A stretch of 64,000 bases of DNA from Opitutia bacterium (GTDB taxonomy: Bacteria; Verrucomicrobiota; Verrucomicrobiia; Opitutales; Opitutaceae), in assembly GCA_016187925.1 (NCBI GenBank), contig JACPIS010000029.1:29657-93656 (forward strand), read 5' to 3'. Below, piece by piece: positions 44,845 to 52,189 of the stretch. How positions within the stretch are numbered: the first letter of the stretch is position 1; each line of letters begins with the position of its first letter. Both the position numbers and the translations under genes were made by a program. The notes below the pieces were generated by a model that was not told where the DNA came from, searched no databases, and saw only the letters and a list, made by a program, of their open reading frames with translations.

Positions 44845-45117
44845 TCACACGCCGAGGCGGCGCTCCGCTTCGGCGTGGTCGAGGCCGTCGATGCGCACGA
44901 CCTTCTGCCGCGACTTGTCGCCGCGCAGCAGCGTGACGGCGCGCCGCGGCAGCCCGAGTTTCTCGGCGAGGAACTCCAGCAGCGCGTCGTTGGCGCGGCC
45001 GTCGAGGGCCGGGGCGTGCACCTTGACCTTGAGCGCGGCACCGAGCCGGCCGACGACCTCGTCGCGCGGTGCGCCGGGGATGGTTTTCAGCTCGATGGTG
45101 CAGGAGGCGGTGGCCAC
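44845..45117 (-). CDS. DUF167 (YggU-family) protein
   Basis: A 90-residue protein matching the small DUF167 fold: IELKTIPGAPRDEVVGRLG, VKVHAPALDGRANDALLEFLAEKLGLP and VTLLRGDKSRQKVVRIDGL. The family is very widespread and its molecular function is not established. It is convergent with the OYE gene, 13 bases apart. Confidence 0.93.
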   Translation of the reverse strand: MATASCTIELKTIPGAPRDEVVGRLGAALKVKVHAPALDGRANDALLEFLAEKLGLPRRAVTLLRGDKSRQKVVRIDGLDHAEAERRLGV

Positions 45118-45193
45118 GCCGCCAGTGCAGGGTTTTTGGCGCAGGTGTCGAGCCTGCGCCGCGGTCGCCGGCGCTTGGTCGCCCGGGCGGGGT

Positions 45194-46165
45194 TCAATCC
45201 TTCCGGTCGGAGGAGAGTTTCACGTCGGACTCGATGACCTCGGTCGGGCCGACCTGCACGTTGGCGCGGGCGTCTTTGAACATCTGCAGGCCGCGCGTGG
45301 TTTCGCCGAAGTAGGGCGTGGCGACGCGCAGCATCGTGTTCAGCACGTCGGAGAATTTCTGATCCGGCTGGCGCGGCGCGGCGACGAAGGTGGTCCAGAG
45401 GCGCTTCGCGCGGTCGCCCTTCTCCTTGAGCTCGGTGTAACTGAAGGCGTCGACGACGATCAGGTAGAACTCGCGGGTGGAGGTGTATTCGGAGCCGCCG
45501 TTCTTGGCCTGGGACAGGGAGAAATCGGAGCCGGTGCTGAGGGGCGAGCCGCCCGCGGGCGTGCCGGGCGTGCTGCCGAAGCAGAACCCGCGCGCGTTCT
45601 CGTTGGCCGCGGCGGCGCCGAGCGCATCGTCGTTGCCGCCGGCGCGATTCTCCCAGGAAACGTCGCCCCCGAGGGTGCTCAGGGTGCGGCCGGTCGGCCG
45701 GGCCACCAAGCCGTCGTGCCAGGTGAGCCGGTCTTCGCGCACCGTGGGGTTGCGCCAGGTGCGCTCGCCGCTGTGGACGCGGAGGATGAGGTCGACGTTG
45801 GTCGGATCGATCACGCGGCCCTGGGGGTCGGTGGCGTTGAAAAATCCCTTTTGGGCGAGGGTCTCGGACAGACGGCGGCAGATCTCCCCGTAGGGAATGT
45901 CGGCTTCGTAGGTCTCGCCGGGCATGAAGACGTAGCGTTGGGGCCGGGCGAGCCTGGCCAGCGCGAGCGTCGAGGGATTGACCTGATCCTTTTCGGCGAC
46001 GGCGCGCAGGATGTCCTCGCGGGAGGACGCGGCGTAGTTGGCGGAGGAGACCGAGACCGGGGCGGGGGCGCGTTCATCGACGGGCGCAGGACCGCCGGCG
46101 GCGGAGAGAGTGAGGGTGGCGGCGAGCGCCGCGACGGGGGCCAGGAGCTTGGTCGGCAGGGTCAT
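45194..46165 (-). CDS. Secreted protein of unknown function
   Basis: A 323-residue protein with a signal peptide (LAPVAALAATLTLSAAGG). The mature part has SREDILRAVAEKDQVNPST, PGETYEADIPYGEICRRLSETLAQKGFFNAT, VDLILRVHSGERTWRNPTV and a C-terminal segment REFYLIVVDAFSYTELKEKG then WTTFVAAPRQPDQKFSDVLNTML. I recognise no characterised family; the mixture looks like a lineage-specific envelope or surface protein. It is divergent from exonuclease III. Confidence 0.75.
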   Translation of the reverse strand: MTLPTKLLAPVAALAATLTLSAAGGPAPVDERAPAPVSVSSANYAASSREDILRAVAEKDQVNPSTLALARLARPQRYVFMPGETYEADIPYGEICRRLSETLAQKGFFNATDPQGRVIDPTNVDLILRVHSGERTWRNPTVREDRLTWHDGLVARPTGRTLSTLGGDVSWENRAGGNDDALGAAAANENARGFCFGSTPGTPAGGSPLSTGSDFSLSQAKNGGSEYTSTREFYLIVVDAFSYTELKEKGDRAKRLWTTFVAAPRQPDQKFSDVLNTMLRVATPYFGETTRGLQMFKDARANVQVGPTEVIESDVKLSSDRKD

Positions 46166-46304
46166 GTTCGGTAGGAGTCGGTTGCGGACGGAGAAGTGGC
46201 AGGAAATCCGGCGCGACAGCACGCAACCAGGACGAGCGGGCGGTGTGCCGGACGGATGGAGAATCAGATTGCGACCGGTGGCCCGCCGGGCGAACTGGTG
46301 GAAC

Positions 46305-47066
46305 ATGAAATTGCTTTCCTGGAACGTCAATGGCGTGCGCTCGGCGCTGAAGAAGGGGCTGCTGGACTGGATGCAAGCGTCGCAGGCCGACGTGATTTGC
46401 CTGCAGGAGACCAAGGCGCACCCCGGCGACGTGCAGCACATCGAGTGGCCGAAGGGCTACACGGCGCACTGGCACTCGGCGGCGAAGAAGGGCTACTCCG
46501 GCACCGTCGTCTTCACGCGCGGCGAGGCGCCACTGAAGCTGACCGACGGCATCGGCGTCGCGGAGCACGACCAGGAGGGGCGCGTCATCACGGCGGAGTT
46601 CGCCGACTTTTTCCTGCTCAACGTCTACCAGCCCAATTCGCAACGCGGGCTCACCCGGCTCGACTACCGCACGCAGGCGTGGGACCCGGCCTTCCTGAAA
46701 TACCTCAAAAAACTCGAGAAGAAGAAGCCCGTCGTCTTCTGCGGCGACCTGAACGTCGCGCACACCGAGCTCGACCTCACCAACCCGAAGACCAACCGCC
46801 GCAACGCCGGCTTCACCGACGAGGAGCGGACGAATTTCACCACGCTGCTCGGGACGGGCTTCGTCGACACGTTCCGCGAATTTGAAAAAGGGCCGGGCCA
46901 CTACTCATGGTGGAGCCAGATGATGAACTGCCGCGCGCGGAACATCGGGTGGCGCGTCGATTACTTCGTGGCCTCGCAGGCGCTCGGCCCGCAGCTCAAA
47001 CGCGCGTGGATCGAGCCGCACGTCCTGGGCAGCGACCACTGCCCGGTCGGCCTGGAACTGAAGTGA
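46305..47066 (+). CDS. xth: Exodeoxyribonuclease III (AP endonuclease)
   Basis: A 253-residue EEP-superfamily nuclease for base-excision repair. Motifs are LLSWNVNGVRSALKKG, ICLQETKAHPGDV (catalytic Glu), VVFCGDLNVAHTELDL (Asp/Asn), YSWWSQMMNCRARNIGWRVDYF and LGSDHCPVGLEL (Asp-His). The length and motifs match ExoA/Xth. It is the last gene before the less GC-rich island. Confidence 0.95.
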   Translation: MKLLSWNVNGVRSALKKGLLDWMQASQADVICLQETKAHPGDVQHIEWPKGYTAHWHSAAKKGYSGTVVFTRGEAPLKLTDGIGVAEHDQEGRVITAEFADFFLLNVYQPNSQRGLTRLDYRTQAWDPAFLKYLKKLEKKKPVVFCGDLNVAHTELDLTNPKTNRRNAGFTDEERTNFTTLLGTGFVDTFREFEKGPGHYSWWSQMMNCRARNIGWRVDYFVASQALGPQLKRAWIEPHVLGSDHCPVGLELK

Positions 47067-47556
47067 CGCCGCCGCGATCGGGTGGGCGCACTCAACGGCA
47101 ATATCAATAGCTACCTGACCCGTTTTCAGGGTCTTCCGAGGAGCAGGCGCCTGCTCCCTAAGGAGCATTCCGAGCAGTGACGTTCGACTGTATTCTCAGC
47201 CCAAACAAATGCAGCGACGGACACAACTGGCATTCTCATCACCTCTGACGACTGCTCCGTCCCAAGGTGTTTGAGAAGCACCACTGGCATGGTTCATCTG
47301 TGTCGTCTTCAGATTCATCACATGCGATACCTTCACCATCATATTCGCCAAATTGCTAATTTATCATTGCATTTTTTAAAATGGCTGATGCTGTTCGGCC
47401 CTGTCGCGAGTGGGCCAGATCGCTACTAACGAGTAGATCTTTCGTGCAAACACATACTGGCCAGTTTGAAGGCAGGACGTCCTGTTGTCTCCTCTGGATG
47501 ATATCCTCGGGCAGCGATACAGGGCAGTATGGCCCTATTGTCGCCTCTCTCCTTCG
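47067..47556. other. Noncoding left border of the accessory island
   Basis: About 490 bases without a convincing gene. The first 20-30 bases are chromosome-like; the rest is visibly richer in A/T (for example around 47340-47390). It holds a small dyad GACCC...GGGTC (47117-47132), which may terminate exonuclease III, and a perfect 18-bp palindrome at 47140-47157. I did not find direct repeats, a tRNA end or an integrase that would explain how the island inserted. Confidence 0.6.
47140..47157. repeat. Perfect 18-bp palindrome at the island's left edge
   Basis: GGAGCAGGCGCCTGCTCC has no spacer. It may be part of a terminator for exonuclease III or a protein-binding site; there is no T-run right after it. 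Confidence 0.6.
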
Positions 47557-48336
47557 ATGAGCCAGGGCGCGCTATGCTCCGCTGAAATCGCCCAGGACTC
47601 GCTGGAGGGCCTGTTTGCCGCGCATGGTCCGCGACGTCCTTGGACCTATTGGCTCGTGCTGGCGAGCGTGGTCGGTGCACTGGTCAGCCCGGTGCTTGCG
47701 GCCCAAGACACGGTCTCCGGCAAGGAGAATAGGCCGCCACTTTGGCGACAAGCAGCCGATAAAATCACGAATGGCAGCCACTACTGGGCCACGGGATTGA
47801 TCAACACCCTGACCGTCTATAACGTCGAAGATCAGGCGCTGGGTAGCCTTGAAACATATGCAGAGCTGGAGTTGGCCGATGGCCAGCCAGTGTGGAAACG
47901 GAAGCGCCAGAAAAAGACCGGCCAGCCAGGAATGGTAATAACCATAGACCTCGGCATACAAAAGGATCCCGGCACGATCTTGGCGGAATACGACTCGTGG
48001 ATACTGCTCCGGATGGAGACATTGGATGGCACCCGCGTTCAGGTTTGGAAAGGCGTTTCATCTGAGGATCCGCGCAATACGGCCACCGCCTACCTGAACG
48101 AATCTAACGCCCTCCCGCTTCAGATCATCTTCACACTGCCATACAGCAGTATTTTGGGGACACAGTCGATTTCACTGACGGTTAAATACAAAGCGGCACC
48201 CGTGGGGGCCTGGCTACCGTGGCGGGCTGTAGTGGACCAAACCGGCCGCATCTTCTTCCAGAAACGTCGAATCCATATCGAGACCGAATTCAGCAACTGG
48301 CGCCCTATCCCACACTCACTTCCAACGGACCGATAG
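47557..48336 (+). CDS. Unknown exported/membrane-anchored protein of the accessory island
   Basis: About 259 residues. A hydrophobic segment preceded by Arg residues (PRRPWTYWLVLASVVGALV, then SPVLAAQD) is either a signal peptide with a long n-region or a single anchor. The rest looks like an extracytoplasmic beta-rich domain: INTLTVYNVEDQALGSLETYAELELAD, WILLRMETLDGTRVQVWKGV, LPLQIIFTLPYSSILG and VGAWLPWRAVVDQTGRIFF. I recognise no family. It precedes the small peptide gene by 111 bases on the same strand. An upstream TTG at 47485 would add 24 residues. Confidence 0.65.
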   Translation: MSQGALCSAEIAQDSLEGLFAAHGPRRPWTYWLVLASVVGALVSPVLAAQDTVSGKENRPPLWRQAADKITNGSHYWATGLINTLTVYNVEDQALGSLETYAELELADGQPVWKRKRQKKTGQPGMVITIDLGIQKDPGTILAEYDSWILLRMETLDGTRVQVWKGVSSEDPRNTATAYLNESNALPLQIIFTLPYSSILGTQSISLTVKYKAAPVGAWLPWRAVVDQTGRIFFQKRRIHIETEFSNWRPIPHSLPTDR

Positions 48337-48447
48337 ACCGGCAGCTCTACTCTTGATGCTTCGGTGCTCCGGCAGTCGTTAGGTCCGTTGCTCACTTTGG
48401 GACCCCATTTCCGGGTGTCTCAAACTCAACCCACAACAAGAACAGCC

Positions 48448-48591
48448 ATGAAAAATGACATCAGCCGTAAGGCCACCGAGATCGAACAGAAACTCAATAG
48501 CTACCAAGTCGAGGAACTCGAATCACGTTTCGAGATGCTCAGCATCGGCAACAGCCAGTGCACCAGTAGCTGCGGCACGGAGGCGAAGTAA
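48448..48591 (+). CDS. 47-residue putative RiPP precursor peptide
   Basis: The peptide begins MKNDISRKATEIEQKL and continues NSYQVEELESRFEM (charged, helical, leader-like). It then has a 17-residue tail with Ser, Thr, Gly and two Cys: LSIGNSQCTSSCGTEAK (C38, C42). A charged amphipathic leader plus a short tail rich in modifiable residues, immediately before a PqqD-like/M50 protein, is the layout of ribosomally made, post-translationally modified peptides. The cleavage point is unknown; after M30 or after G34 would be natural guesses. No lanthionine synthetase, radical SAM or YcaO enzyme is present in the window. An in-frame start at 48364 would give an atypical longer leader. Confidence 0.7.
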   Translation: MKNDISRKATEIEQKLNSYQVEELESRFEMLSIGNSQCTSSCGTEAK

Positions 48592-48594
48592 TCC

Positions 48595-49896
48595 ATGATT
48601 AAAAGCGGGTGGCCGGCCGGATGGCCGGCCCCCGCCTATACCCCCAGAAACATGCCCGCTAGTCCCACGCTGCCCCGGCCCCTCTATGACATCCATATAA
48701 GTCCGTTCCCTGAGGGCGCGGATGCAGAGCTGCGTTATGTGGTCGAGGCAGGCACACGATCGTTTGTCGTGACCCAACCCGTCCGGGTCCTCATCGAAGC
48801 ACTGTCTGAGTCAAGCGATCCAGTTCGTGTCAGACGCAGCCTGCTGGAGGAGACTGGGGTCGCGATGTCAGACGGGGAGTTGGTGGGTGCGATTGCACGA
48901 CTGCCGAGGGCATTATTTGTTGAGAGCGAGCACACACAGGACAACGGTCTGCTTTTCGTGCCAATGCCCATCCTGAAGCAAGCTTGGGTTGCTTGGCTGG
49001 CAACGCGACTTCAGCACGCATACGATAGGCGCTTCCTCATTGCAGTAGCTCTGCTCGCTGCAGTCGCACTGCCGCTTTGCTTCCAAGAAATGGCTGCGCC
49101 GCGAGTGCTCACGGGAGTCAGCCCGCTGGCCTCCGCGACTCTTCTCCTCGCACTCGCGGTATCTGCGTTGGGACACGAACTGGGCCACGCCGCAGCCTGC
49201 GCCCGATTCGGGGTTCCTCCCGGCCATATCGGCTTCGGGCTGTATGTGATTTTCCCGGTTTTCTATGCCGACGTCACCCGCGCCTGGCGCCTGGCCCCTG
49301 CGCGCCGAGTGATCGTGGATCTGGGTGGCCTCTATTTCCAAACGATCCTCTTGCTCTTGGCCGCGCCGCTTTTCCTCGCCGGCTTCGCTTCGGAAGCCAT
49401 GTATTTATTCTTTTTCTACAATGCAGGCGCGATGCTGCACAATTTAAGCCCGGTCTTCAAACTCGATGGCTACTGGCTGCTGGCGGACCTTGCGCGCATC
49501 CCTAATCTCCACCGACGGACCTTTGCCTACATCCTCCACTTGCTCCATATCCAACGCCTCGGTGCGGATCAGCTGCAGCCTCGCCTGAATCTAATTCTAC
49601 TGGGCTACGGGATTCTGGTGGCTGCATATTTTTTCTACTTGGGCGCATACATACCAGGATGGCTCAGTTCGCATGTTGCACCCGGTTTGGTGGACGGTGC
49701 TGGGAATTTTTCCCATGCGCTTGAACGGTTCGCCGCGGGAGCTTGGCTGGATGCATTCGGCTCTGCGACCAAGGGACTCCTCGTCGTGCTCGCTGTGGGT
49801 CTGCCCATCCTACTTGGGCTGCTTTGGGTGGCCCGCTTGGCGATATCCGCGTTCCGCATTTTCACTGAGCGCAAGCAGTCTCCTTTCTTCCCATGA
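48595..49896 (+). CDS. PqqD-like domain fused to M50-type (site-2) membrane metalloprotease
   Basis: A 433-residue protein. Residues 30-110 look like a PqqD/RRE winged helix (YVVEAGTRSFVVTQPVRVLIEAL, then a helical stretch). The remainder is a multi-helix membrane protein with the zinc motif H194-E-L-G-H198 (ALGHELGHAAACARFG) and the second motif LHNLSPVFKLDGYW with D291, as in peptide zinc metalloproteases of RiPP clusters. It may remove a leader or act in export and immunity. A GGAGG at 48579 (11 bases upstream) supports the 48595 start; the Met at 48652, after a hairpin, is the alternative. Its stop overlaps the next gene by ATGA. Confidence 0.82.
   Translation: MIKSGWPAGWPAPAYTPRNMPASPTLPRPLYDIHISPFPEGADAELRYVVEAGTRSFVVTQPVRVLIEALSESSDPVRVRRSLLEETGVAMSDGELVGAIARLPRALFVESEHTQDNGLLFVPMPILKQAWVAWLATRLQHAYDRRFLIAVALLAAVALPLCFQEMAAPRVLTGVSPLASATLLLALAVSALGHELGHAAACARFGVPPGHIGFGLYVIFPVFYADVTRAWRLAPARRVIVDLGGLYFQTILLLLAAPLFLAGFASEAMYLFFFYNAGAMLHNLSPVFKLDGYWLLADLARIPNLHRRTFAYILHLLHIQRLGADQLQPRLNLILLGYGILVAAYFFYLGAYIPGWLSSHVAPGLVDGAGNFSHALERFAAGAWLDAFGSATKGLLVVLAVGLPILLGLLWVARLAISAFRIFTERKQSPFFP
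48605..48635 (+). promoter_or_regulatory. Strong hairpin after the peptide gene
   Basis: GCGGG-T-GGCCGGCC (48605-48618) pairs with GGCCGGCC-CCCGC (48623-48635), with a 4-base loop and one bulged T. It lies 14 bases after the precursor stop. Hairpins here often stabilise or partly terminate transcripts so that the precursor is made in excess. It has no T-run, so it would be a processing or attenuation element rather than a full terminator. Confidence 0.6.
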
Positions 49897-50816
49897 TTTT
49901 CCACTTCTTGAACCGTCGTGCCCGACCGCCAACACCACTTGCCACGATCGCAAAAGAGAACAGTGAAGCTCGCAACTTCCTTAAGATTGGTGCTATTCTG
50001 CCCGCGACATACGATCTGCCGTGTATTGCTCAAAACCTGCGGCAAGCCCAGTCGTTCGCGGTCTGCTCGTCTGCACCAGCCGCAATAAAAACCCTGCCGG
50101 CAACGTCGCGAATGCACGGAATCGACCTGCCCACATGGTCAAAACCAAGCATCAGCTTGCTCGTCGCCCCGGGTTGCCTCCGTAGCCTCGCAGTGATCGC
50201 TCAAGCCATCATCGGTCACAACCGTGTGATAGTGGAGGACTGCGCCTTTGCTCGTCACTATTGCGGAGCCATGTCCCGCGCGGGCCGATTGACGCTGTGC
50301 CCCCTGAATCTGATGCCGAACCGCGCCGCTACACTGATCGAGTGCCGGTCAGCCGCATCGGCGCTCTTTGTAACGTTTCCAGACCGGACACTGGGCACCT
50401 ACAAGGGGACAATTCTGCTGAGTGGTCTGGGCAGCGAGTTTTATCTCTCTCAGGCGGATGCGCTGATCGCGGAGTTACCTTTCGATCATCGGCTGCAGTT
50501 CGGGCCAACCGCTGAAATCGTCGCAGAACCGGATGATTTCGTGGGCGCACTGCCGTGCGAGGAAGACCGGCTGTGTGAGCGCACCCGTCGTTACTTCGTG
50601 TCGCTCTGCGCACAGATCAATTGCCGCCCTGAAGCATATTTGGTCTGGCAAGCACTGTCTTCGAGAAGCCTGAAATATCAACGGAGGATCATTGGCAACG
50701 GACGCTCCATTCTGAAGAGTTTCATGCTGTGCGCCAAGATGCGCGGCCACTGCACCGACGGCGACGCCTGTGACGATATTATTCGCGCCATCACCTTTCT
50801 CAACGCAAGGAGCTGA
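49893..50816 (+). CDS. Unknown 307-residue protein of the putative RiPP cluster
   Basis: Starts inside the stop of the M50 gene (ATGA at 49893) and is followed one base after its stop by the acyltransferase gene, so it is an integral part of the operon. No clear family. It has no membrane helix of note and contains 10 Cys, some near the C-terminus (MLCAKMRGHCTDGDAC). A middle stretch (ALFVTFPDRTLGTYKGTILL, then GLGSEFYLSQADALIAELPF) faintly recalls the C-terminal part of LpxL-like acyltransferases, so it may be a degenerate partner of the next gene. I assign no activity. Confidence 0.7.
   Translation: MIFHFLNRRARPPTPLATIAKENSEARNFLKIGAILPATYDLPCIAQNLRQAQSFAVCSSAPAAIKTLPATSRMHGIDLPTWSKPSISLLVAPGCLRSLAVIAQAIIGHNRVIVEDCAFARHYCGAMSRAGRLTLCPLNLMPNRAATLIECRSAASALFVTFPDRTLGTYKGTILLSGLGSEFYLSQADALIAELPFDHRLQFGPTAEIVAEPDDFVGALPCEEDRLCERTRRYFVSLCAQINCRPEAYLVWQALSSRSLKYQRRIIGNGRSILKSFMLCAKMRGHCTDGDACDDIIRAITFLNARS
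50807..50812 (+). promoter_or_regulatory. AAGGAG ribosome-binding site that fixes a GTG start
   Basis: AAGGAG lies 5 bases before GTG at 50818. This decides the start of the acyltransferase gene; an in-frame ATG 48 bases upstream would lie inside the preceding gene. Confidence 0.75.
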
Positions 50817-50817
50817 G

Positions 50818-51852
50818 GTGAACTTTTGGGGCATTCTGCTTGCCAGCGGTCGGTTCGTGCTCGTGCGACACCCCGGGTTGGCGATGCATTGTTGCGGTAT
50901 TTTTGCGGCTGTGCGCCATCGCTTGCCGTCGGCCGCACGCGATGCGATGCTCGACAATCTCGCCGCCGCCTATCCGAGTCTTTCTACGGCTTCTCTCGTC
51001 TTGTTCGCCCGCCAGTGCCTTAGCGACATCAAGGCTGACGAAGTCCGCCAGTATCGCCTGCAACTATTGGCCCGCCCACTCCTGCTTCGCGAAATTGCCA
51101 AGATGGACGTAGTCGGTGCCGAACACCTCAATCGAGTGTATGCCGATGACCGGCCGGTGATCTTCGTGACCGCACACTACGGATCCTTCATGCTAGCCGC
51201 CCTGAAAGCCGCACTCGAGTTTCCCGGGCGACGGTTGAATTTCTTTTATAACCCATCGGAACGAAATTCCTACGCAGCCACAAGCGACTCCCTTTTGGGC
51301 CTTGCCAATGAATCCTGCGGCATCCTGCACAATACACCCCAAGGGGTCATGAGCGCCATCAGATGTCTGCGCCGGGGCGAAAGTCTTTGCATTGTGGCGG
51401 ACCAAATTACGCCCGAGGGCGACATTGTGTTCGTGCCTTTTTTCGGCCGGTTTTACGGTGCCATGCAAGGCGTGGCGTTCTTCGCCCGGCGTTCCAATGC
51501 CCACGTCCTGCCGGCATTCGCCCGCACCCGAGCAGACGGCCGCACGATATTGGAATTCCACGAACCCATCGATCCAATGCAGATCCACGGTGCGCTTGAG
51601 GAAGAGTGGCTTTACCGGATGACTTGCGAGGTTTTCGCGGCCTTCGAACGGCAGATTCGCAACGCCCCGACACATTGGCGATACTGGCGCTCCTTCAAGC
51701 GGAGTTCGCTCGGGAGTCCTCTTCCTCCCGCGAGCCGCGAGGCTGCTCGCAGCCAAGTCACAGTCATACAGGAATTACTCACTCACGACGTATCTCTTTG
51801 CGCCGACCAGAAAATCTGGGATACCGCCAACGGTATCTTTGACGCTCGTTAA
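50818..51852 (+). CDS. LpxL/HtrB-like lysophospholipid acyltransferase homologue
   Basis: A 344-residue protein of the lipid A acyltransferase superfamily: RHRLPSAARDAMLDNLAAAYP, then VVGAEHLNRVYADDRPVIFVTAHYGSFMLAALK, and the later ESLCIVADQITPEGDIVFVPFFGRFYGAMQGVAFFARRSNAHVLP. In classical LpxL the catalytic motif is H-x4-[DE]; here it is H-Y-G-S-F-M, so the acid is missing. In this operon an acyl-CoA/ACP-dependent modification of a peptide, or a role in export, is more likely than lipid A assembly, but that is inference. The GTG start is supported by AAGGAG. Confidence 0.8.
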   Translation: MNFWGILLASGRFVLVRHPGLAMHCCGIFAAVRHRLPSAARDAMLDNLAAAYPSLSTASLVLFARQCLSDIKADEVRQYRLQLLARPLLLREIAKMDVVGAEHLNRVYADDRPVIFVTAHYGSFMLAALKAALEFPGRRLNFFYNPSERNSYAATSDSLLGLANESCGILHNTPQGVMSAIRCLRRGESLCIVADQITPEGDIVFVPFFGRFYGAMQGVAFFARRSNAHVLPAFARTRADGRTILEFHEPIDPMQIHGALEEEWLYRMTCEVFAAFERQIRNAPTHWRYWRSFKRSSLGSPLPPASREAARSQVTVIQELLTHDVSLCADQKIWDTANGIFDAR

Positions 51853-51966
51853 ATCGACCGGGTGGACATGCACTGGTATCGCGACGATTCTCTCGCTCTC
51901 GACCTCGATCTACATTCAGAAGATCGTTGATAACGTCATCGTCGATGGGAACCGGAATCTGCTCGC
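51839..51966 (+). pseudogene. Truncated fragment of a peptide-exporting ABC transporter
   Basis: The frame encodes TILSLSTSIYIQKIVDNVIV, then DGNRNLL, and then abruptly becomes unrelated GC-rich sequence (ARAHLSF...). The first part matches the first membrane helix and cytoplasmic extension of bacteriocin/peptide ABC exporters. The fragment follows the acyltransferase in the operon and overlaps its end. The N-terminal peptidase domain and everything after the first helix are missing. The composition change at about 51967 marks the island's right border. Confidence 0.6.
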
Positions 51967-52189
51967 GCGAGCGCATCTCAGTTTCGTGCCGGGCCGGGCT
52001 TTGTGGTTTGTGGAGAAACCTGGTTTCTTGCGCAGGGTAGGGTCGGGCTCGCGCGGCCGGCCGGCTGACCTCGGGCGGGCCGCCTATGGGCAGGTTCTCG
52101 TCCGGCCGGTAGATAGGCGGACCGGGCAGCAAGCGCGGGCTGGATGGTTTTTGTTTTTCAAGGCGGGCCGGTTGCCGCACGCTGCGCGC
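51967..52189. other. Short GC-rich spacer after the island junction
   Basis: No gene is recognised between the ABC fragment and the CinA-like start. The sequence is open in the same frame as the ABC fragment and the CinA-like gene, but its translation is low-complexity and unlike either, so it is not a real fusion. Confidence 0.6.

Noticed and set aside
47067..51966. An integrative element with integrase and attachment sites
   Set aside because: Composition and the truncated border suggest transfer, but I saw no integrase, transposase, tRNA or direct repeats, so no mobile element is called.
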